A stretch of 64,000 nucleotides of DNA from Klebsiella africana. Its GTDB lineage: Bacteria > Pseudomonadota > Gammaproteobacteria > Enterobacterales > Enterobacteriaceae. The DNA is taken from assembly GCF_020526085.1 (NCBI RefSeq), contig NZ_CP084874.1, positions 124,001 to 188,000 of the forward strand, in the 5' to 3' direction. Each line of letters begins with the position of its first letter. Position 1 is the first letter of the stretch. The notes beneath the pieces were generated by a model. That model was not told the origin of the DNA and did no database searches. It was given only the letters and a program-made list of their open reading frames with translations. This document shows positions 59,118-64,000 of the stretch, in pieces. The position numbers were made by a program, and so were the translations under genes.

Positions 59118-60047
59118 TTATTGTTGTGCTTTATTTAAGGCAGCGATGCCGTCGCGTAATATCGCTATGCGGTGGTTAACGTCCGCATCCTGATTAATTT
59201 CCAGCAATTTAATACCAATAAATTTCAGGGGGGCGCTGCCCGCGCAGGCGAATAATTCGCGGGCATGCGCGCTGGTCATTAAACTTTGTGCACAGAACGG
59301 AGAGAAGGGCGCGTGTAAATCCTGCCATTCACCATATTCGCCATTGAGCGTGGTGCCAGAGAACATTAACGCGCCAAGTTTACCGGCCAGTTTTACCTGC
59401 CGGGTATGGGTCAGCGGCAGAGTGGTGTCCTGGCCTTCAATCGCGGAGCGCGCCCAGTTTATGGCAACGCTGATCTCATAACCGGCAAGAGCTTCCAGCA
59501 CGTTGTCCAAAGGCAGAAATCCCTTGCGCGGCGCGGCGCCGGTCATGGCATCGCAATGTTCCAGCACCAGATCGCACGACCAGTCCCAGCTGGCCACCTC
59601 CTTCAGCGAACGGGCAAAGGCATCGGTAGCCTGGGCGACGTTAGGGTTGCTGGCGCAGGGGGCGGCCTGGAGTTCCAGCGCCACGATTTTCCCGGCGTTT
59701 ACCGCATTGATCGCATTGATTTTGTGGTAAAGGTGGCGGTAGTAGTCCACGCAGGCTTTACGCTGTTCTTCGTCGCTGGAGGCCAGGCCAAAGCCGCCGT
59801 TACCCCCGCGGCGGCGCATGGTTTCCATAATCGCTGTAACGACGATTTGCCACTCTCCCGGCGTGTGGCGTAATAACCACTCATCGCCCAGCGGGTGAAG
59901 ATGTTCCAGACAGGGCTGCTCCAGCCCGCGAATATCCGGGGTATCAGCCAGTTGTCGCCAGAATGCTTTTTCTTCGTCTTCACTTTTCTGGTGAAAAGAG
60001 GGTGCACAGGGATACGCACCGATAATATAACCGGTATTATTTTTCAT
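59118..60047 (-). CDS. yiaX1: DUF4862 family protein YiaX1
   Basis: A 309-residue cytoplasmic protein without signal or membrane segment. It has a barrel-like pattern of conserved acidic and aromatic stretches ([45 protein letters not shown] and [20 protein letters not shown]). I recognise it as DUF4862, with no known reaction. The fold hint is a TIM barrel of the xylose-isomerase type, which is only a guess. It lies between yiaL and yiaX2, the yiaX1 position in Klebsiella; E. coli lacks it. Confidence 0.75.
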   Translation of the reverse strand: MKNNTGYIIGAYPCAPSFHQKSEDEEKAFWRQLADTPDIRGLEQPCLEHLHPLGDEWLLRHTPGEWQIVVTAIMETMRRRGGNGGFGLASSDEEQRKACVDYYRHLYHKINAINAVNAGKIVALELQAAPCASNPNVAQATDAFARSLKEVASWDWSCDLVLEHCDAMTGAAPRKGFLPLDNVLEALAGYEISVAINWARSAIEGQDTTLPLTHTRQVKLAGKLGALMFSGTTLNGEYGEWQDLHAPFSPFCAQSLMTSAHARELFACAGSAPLKFIGIKLLEINQDADVNHRIAILRDGIAALNKAQQ

Positions 60048-60071
60048 AATGTGCTCCTGAAAATAATGCTT

Positions 60072-60539
<468 letters not shown>

Positions 60540-60547
60540 TTATCTCC

Positions 60548-61546
60548 TTACAGCGCCTGAATTTTCGCCCACACGCTGTCATCGACGGTGATACCGTTGC
60601 GACGATTTTCTTCCAGCAGGCGGGTAAACTCATGGCCAGGTAAACGAACCGCCACGTTTTCATCGGCGCGTTCGGCGGTGGTGATGAAATCCATAATCCG
60701 CTGCAGCTTGGCATCGCGGGTTGGGCCGTCGATGAGCTTATCGACCTCAATGGCGATGAAAATCTGCGAAACGCCATATTCATCGCTATTTTCCTGAGTG
60801 ACTTCGGCAACAGAAGATCCATTGGAAAGCAGGGTGGCGATCATATCCAGCACGATCGACAGGCCGGAGCCTTTCCAGTAGCCCATCGGCAAAATGCGGC
60901 GATTTTTCTCAATCACGCCCGGTTCTTTGGTCAGATTGCCTTCATCGTCGAATCCGCCGTCCACCGGCAGTTCGCGGCCCGCCAGGCGGTTCACCTCCAG
61001 CATGCCGTAGGAGAACATCGACATCGACATATCCACCATGGTGATCGGTGTGGACGGGATGGCGACGATCAGCGGGTTGGTGCCGATGCGGCACTCTTTG
61101 GCGCCCCACGGTGGCATCACGGCGATGGAGTTGGTCCAGCAGATGCCGATGTAGCCTTTTTCCGCTGCCTGCCAGCCGTAACTGCCCCCGCGCATCCAGT
61201 GGTTGGCGTTACGCAGCGCCACCAGCCCAATACCGTGATCGGACGCCAGCTCAATGGCCCGGTCCATCATCTTTTTCGCCGTCAGATTGCCGATGGACCG
61301 CTGGGCGTCCCACTGTTCAATCGCGCCGAGGCTGGTAATACGCTGCGGTTTGGCCTCCGGGATGATATCGCCGTTGTCCAGTTGCTGGATAAAGCGGGGA
61401 AAGCGGTTCACGCCGTGCGAATAGACGCCAGATTCCGTGGTACGGGCGAACATGTCCGCGCAGGCCTCGGCGGTTTCCGCCGCCACGCCGCGTTTGAGCA
61501 GGACCTGGTTGAAGGCCTCTTTTAACTGCGAAAAAGTTACTTTCAT
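60548..61546 (-). CDS. yiaK: 2,3-diketo-L-gulonate reductase
   Basis: Reduces 2,3-diketo-L-gulonate with NADH to 3-keto-L-gulonate (also named DlgD). The 332 residues equal E. coli YiaK and belong to the malate/L-lactate dehydrogenase 2 family. Motifs: [15 protein letters not shown] with the catalytic His, [37 protein letters not shown] and [15 protein letters not shown]. It is first gene of the operon, divergent from yiaJ across 218 bases with the operator candidate. Confidence 0.96.
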   Translation of the reverse strand: MKVTFSQLKEAFNQVLLKRGVAAETAEACADMFARTTESGVYSHGVNRFPRFIQQLDNGDIIPEAKPQRITSLGAIEQWDAQRSIGNLTAKKMMDRAIELASDHGIGLVALRNANHWMRGGSYGWQAAEKGYIGICWTNSIAVMPPWGAKECRIGTNPLIVAIPSTPITMVDMSMSMFSYGMLEVNRLAGRELPVDGGFDDEGNLTKEPGVIEKNRRILPMGYWKGSGLSIVLDMIATLLSNGSSVAEVTQENSDEYGVSQIFIAIEVDKLIDGPTRDAKLQRIMDFITTAERADENVAVRLPGHEFTRLLEENRRNGITVDDSVWAKIQAL

Positions 61547-61588
61547 ACGTTTTTCCCTGGTGTGTTCTGATCGCTTTTTTATCGTTAA

Positions 61589-61613
61589 ATTTCACAATGC
61601 GAAATCTGATTTC
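61589..61613. promoter_or_regulatory. Candidate YiaJ operator
   Basis: Three alternating half-sites, ATTTC-ACAATGC-GAAAT-CTG-ATTTC, form two overlapping palindromes 43 bases from the yiaK start. A second palindrome, GATCT-C-AGATC (61694-61704), lies nearer yiaJ. IclR-type repressors bind such AT-rich inverted repeats. Assignment is by position only. Confidence 0.5.
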
Positions 61614-61764
61614 AAATATAACGATCAAAATTGGCCAGATCAACGGCAGGGGCGTTTTTTAAAAACAATAAAAATCAATGGATTATGTTTTTTGATCTCA
61701 GATCGTGAACTGACACACACTTTGCGCTACCATCAGAGCGCAACGAAATGGGGGAGCGGAAGCG

Positions 61765-62592
61765 ATGGTGATGAAAGAGAGCGAGACAGGGCAAGATAAA
61801 GAGCGGCCGGCAGGAAGTCAGAGCCTGTTCCGTGGACTGATGTTGATTGAAATTCTGAGCAACTATCCAAACGGTTGCCCGCTGGCGCACCTGTCAGAGC
61901 TGGCGGGGCTCAATAAAAGCACCGTCCATCGGTTACTGCAGGGCTTGCAGTCCTGCGGATATGTCACACCTGCTCCGGCGGCGGGTAGCTACCGGCTCAC
62001 CACCAAGTTCATCGCCGTTGGTCAGAAAGCGCTTTCCTCGCTGAATATCATCCATGTGGCAGCTCCCCACCTTGAAGCGCTTAACCTGGCGACGGGCGAA
62101 ACCGTGAACTTTTCCAGTCGGGAAGACGATCATGCGATCCTGATTTACAAGCTTGAGCCGACCACCGGCATGCTGCGTACCCGCGCTTACATTGGCCAGC
62201 ATATGCCGCTCTACTGCTCCGCGATGGGGAAGATTTATATGGCGTTCGGCCATCCTGATTATGTGGAGCATTACTGGAATACTCATCAGGATGTTATTCA
62301 GCCGCTGACCCGCAACACCATCACCGGCTTACCGGCCATGCATGATGAGCTGGCGCAGATCCGTGAGCGTAACATGGCCATGGATCGGGAAGAGAATGAG
62401 CTGGGGGTGTCCTGTCTGGCGGTGCCAGTTTTCGATATTCACCAGCGCGTGCCCTACGCCATCTCTATTTCCCTGTCGACCTCGCGCCTCAAGCAGATAG
62501 GTGAAAAGAACTTGTTAAAACCGCTACGTGAGACCGCCGAAGCAATTTCGCGTGAGCTGGGTTTCACGGTGCGTGAAGCGTCAGGCAAATGA
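61765..62592 (+). CDS. yiaJ: IclR-family transcriptional regulator YiaJ
   Basis: Regulator of the yia operon, known as a repressor in E. coli and Klebsiella. The 275 residues (E. coli 282) have an N-terminal winged helix (PLAHLSELAGLNKSTVHRLLQ, about 35-55) and an effector domain containing YIGQHMPLYCSAMGKIYMAF and LGVSCLAVPVFDI. GGAAGC precedes the ATG; a second ATG two codons later is possible. In Klebsiella the inducer is reported to be L-ascorbate-6-phosphate. Confidence 0.95.
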   Translation: MVMKESETGQDKERPAGSQSLFRGLMLIEILSNYPNGCPLAHLSELAGLNKSTVHRLLQGLQSCGYVTPAPAAGSYRLTTKFIAVGQKALSSLNIIHVAAPHLEALNLATGETVNFSSREDDHAILIYKLEPTTGMLRTRAYIGQHMPLYCSAMGKIYMAFGHPDYVEHYWNTHQDVIQPLTRNTITGLPAMHDELAQIRERNMAMDREENELGVSCLAVPVFDIHQRVPYAISISLSTSRLKQIGEKNLLKPLRETAEAISRELGFTVREASGK

Positions 62593-62701
62593 CCACATCT
62601 TCCTCATCATCTGACAAAAAACAGCGCTGATTCCATTCAGGATCAAAGCGCGGGCAGGGACTATTCTGGCACCCTGCGGTTTTATCCCCAGGGAGCAGAG
62701 G

Positions 62702-63187
62702 ATGAACCGGTTTCTTATTGCCAGTGCCCAGCAGTGTATTGGCTGTCGTACCTGTGAAGTGGCCTGCGTGGTCGCGCACCAGCAGGCACAGGATGTCGCC
62801 GCCCTGTCGACGAACCATTTCGCGCCGCGTATCCGGGTGGTGAAAAGCGGTGACATATCGACGGCGACGGCCTGCCGGCAATGCGAGGATGCGCCCTGCG
62901 CCAGCGTTTGCCCGCAAGGGGCGATTCAGCGCGACAATGACGTCTGGTGGGTCGACCAGCGGCGCTGCATCGGCTGCAAAAGTTGCATGGTGGCCTGCCC
63001 GTACGGCGCGATGACCGTCACGGTAGTGAATCAGCAGGCGCAGGCGCTGAAATGCGATTTATGCCATCACCGCGCTGAAGGACCTGCCTGCGTGGCCGCC
63101 TGCCCGACGCAGGCGCTGCGGGTGATGGTTCCCGCAGAGCTGGAAGCGCTATGCGCGCAAAAACGCCAGCGGCTGGCGCTGGCGTGA
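62702..63187 (+). CDS. ysaA: Four-cluster 4Fe-4S ferredoxin-type protein YsaA
   Basis: The 161 residues resemble HydN/HycB electron-transfer subunits. Sixteen cysteines form four [4Fe-4S] motifs: CIGCRTCEVAC, CRQCEDAPCASVCP, CIGCKSCMVACP and CDLCHHRAEGPACVAACP. There is no signal peptide. The partner enzyme is unknown; no oxidoreductase catalytic subunit is adjacent. GGAGCAGAGG precedes the ATG. It lies between yiaJ and avtA, as in E. coli. Confidence 0.92.
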   Translation: MNRFLIASAQQCIGCRTCEVACVVAHQQAQDVAALSTNHFAPRIRVVKSGDISTATACRQCEDAPCASVCPQGAIQRDNDVWWVDQRRCIGCKSCMVACPYGAMTVTVVNQQAQALKCDLCHHRAEGPACVAACPTQALRVMVPAELEALCAQKRQRLALA

Positions 63188-63196
63188 GTGGGGGCG

Positions 63197-63226
63197 CTGA
63201 CGGGCGTTACCCGCCCGCGGCGTCAG
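63197..63226. terminator. Hairpin between convergent ysaA and avtA
   Basis: CTGA/TCAG outer arms and a CGGGCG-TTACC-CGCCCG inner stem fill the 42-base gap. There is no T tract on either side, so it is a weak terminator at best. Confidence 0.45.
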
Positions 63227-63229
63227 AGG

Positions 63230-64000
63230 CTATGCTTCCTGTTCGCGCCAGGCGAATTCAATCTCTTCGGCGAGAATTTTCACCCCAGCCTCAATTTTTT
63301 GCGGGTCTGGCACATAGTTCATGCGCATACACTGGTGGGTGTGCGGCCACGGCTTATCCAGACCCGGGAAGAAGTAATCCCCCGGCACCATCAGCACGCC
63401 GCGCTTTTTCAGCCGCTGATACAGCAGCTCGGTGGAGACCGGCAGATCCTTAAACCACAGCCAGAGGAAAATGGCCCCCTCCGGTTTGTGGATCAGGCAG
63501 CGCTCCTCCGGCAGATAGCGGCGAATAATGGCGATGGTTTCCTGCACCCGCTGGTAATAGAAGGGCTTGATCACCGTCTCTGACAGGCGCAGCAGATCCT
63601 GTCGTTTAATCATTTCGCACATCATTGCCGGCCCGATGCCGCCAGGGGCGAGGCTGATAATGCCGTTCATATTGCTGATGGCGGTGATGATTTTTTCGTT
63701 GGCGATAATAATCCCGCAACGGCTGCCCGGCAGGCCCAGCTTGGACAGGCTCATACACAGCACGATGTTCGGATTCCACAGCGGTCTGGCGTCGCTAAAG
63801 ATAATGCCCGGGAACGGTACACCGTAGGCGTTATCAATCACCAGCGGGACCCCGTGCTGATTCGCCAGCGCATCCAGTTTGATCAGCTCTTCATCGGTGA
63901 TGACGTTGCCGGTCGGATTGGTGGGGCGCGAGACGCAGATCATGCCGGTCTCTTCCGTCACCTGCAGATGCTCAAAATCAACGTGGTACTTAAACTGGCC
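63230..64000 (-). CDS. avtA: Valine-pyruvate aminotransferase, 5' part beyond the window
   Basis: The C-terminal 256 residues of AvtA, a fold-I PLP aminotransferase linking valine, alanine and 2-oxoacids (alanine synthesis). The frame stays open to base 64000, entering as GQFKYHVDFEHLQ, so the gene continues off the window (E. coli AvtA is 417 residues). Visible motifs: CVSRPTNPTGNVITDEEL, VIDNAYGVPFPG and the PLP Lys in CMSLSKLGLPGSRCG. It ends EIEFAWREQEA. Confidence 0.97.
   Translation of the reverse strand, partial: GQFKYHVDFEHLQVTEETGMICVSRPTNPTGNVITDEELIKLDALANQHGVPLVIDNAYGVPFPGIIFSDARPLWNPNIVLCMSLSKLGLPGSRCGIIIANEKIITAISNMNGIISLAPGGIGPAMMCEMIKRQDLLRLSETVIKPFYYQRVQETIAIIRRYLPEERCLIHKPEGAIFLWLWFKDLPVSTELLYQRLKKRGVLMVPGDYFFPGLDKPWPHTHQCMRMNYVPDPQKIEAGVKILAEEIEFAWREQEA

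Overview
The window is an enterobacterial chromosome segment, most probably Klebsiella pneumoniae or a close relative. Backbone order and protein sequences follow the Escherichia coli rph-pyrE-slmA-dut-coaBC-radC-rpmBG ... waa ... kbl-tdh ... secB-gpsA-cysE ... lldPRD ... mtlADR ... selAB ... yia ... avtA stretch. Several features are Klebsiella-like: a core-LPS cluster with waaE, wabG, wabH and wabN, and an L-ascorbate/diketogulonate operon of the yiaKL-X1-X2-PQRS type in place of yiaMNO. No insertion sequence, CRISPR array, rRNA or tRNA was recognised.

Layout. 1-7390: a truncated ABC permease, the rph-pyrE unit with its attenuator, an accessory Tat-exported SMP-30 family lactonase, slmA, dut, coaBC, radC and rpmB-rpmG. 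7391-12716: a four-gene insertion between rpmG and mutM, encoding a VWA protein, a PP2C phosphatase, a Ser/Thr-type kinase and a membrane protein with two TonB-C-like domains. The first three match the E. coli YegL/PphC/YegI set, that is a TerY-P-type triad. This is the least explained system in the window. 12717-27784: mutM, then coaD, waaE and waaA, then the LPS core genes. Two minus-strand blocks (waaQ-wabG-wabH-GT2 and hldD-waaF-waaC-WaaZ-like-waaL) flank a plus-strand pair (wabN plus a GT9 heptosyltransferase). A WaaZ-like Kdo transferase together with a GT9 enzyme suggests the Kdo/heptose-bearing outer core (Klebsiella core type 1). 27998-39008: kbl-tdh, a WaaE-like glycosyltransferase, yibQ-envC-gpmM, yibN-grxC-secB-gpsA-cysE and trmL.

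39009-49874: carbon-source modules. lldPRD (L-lactate) has two LldR-type operators, and mtlADR (mannitol) has four near-perfect CRP sites upstream of mtlA. yibL, yibT, yibI and yibH lie around them. 49981-53921: yibF and selAB (selenocysteine insertion). 53973-64000: the yia operon and its IclR-type regulator YiaJ, a four-cluster ferredoxin (YsaA) and the 3' part of avtA, which runs off the window.

Non-coding structure is rich. There is a structured rpmB leader with two mutually exclusive hairpins, a hairpin covering the trmL Shine-Dalgarno sequence, REP elements, and a dispersed CCCTCTCC...GGAGAGGG palindrome family. That family includes a tandem duplication before lldD and a pair of competing hairpins between mtlA and mtlD.
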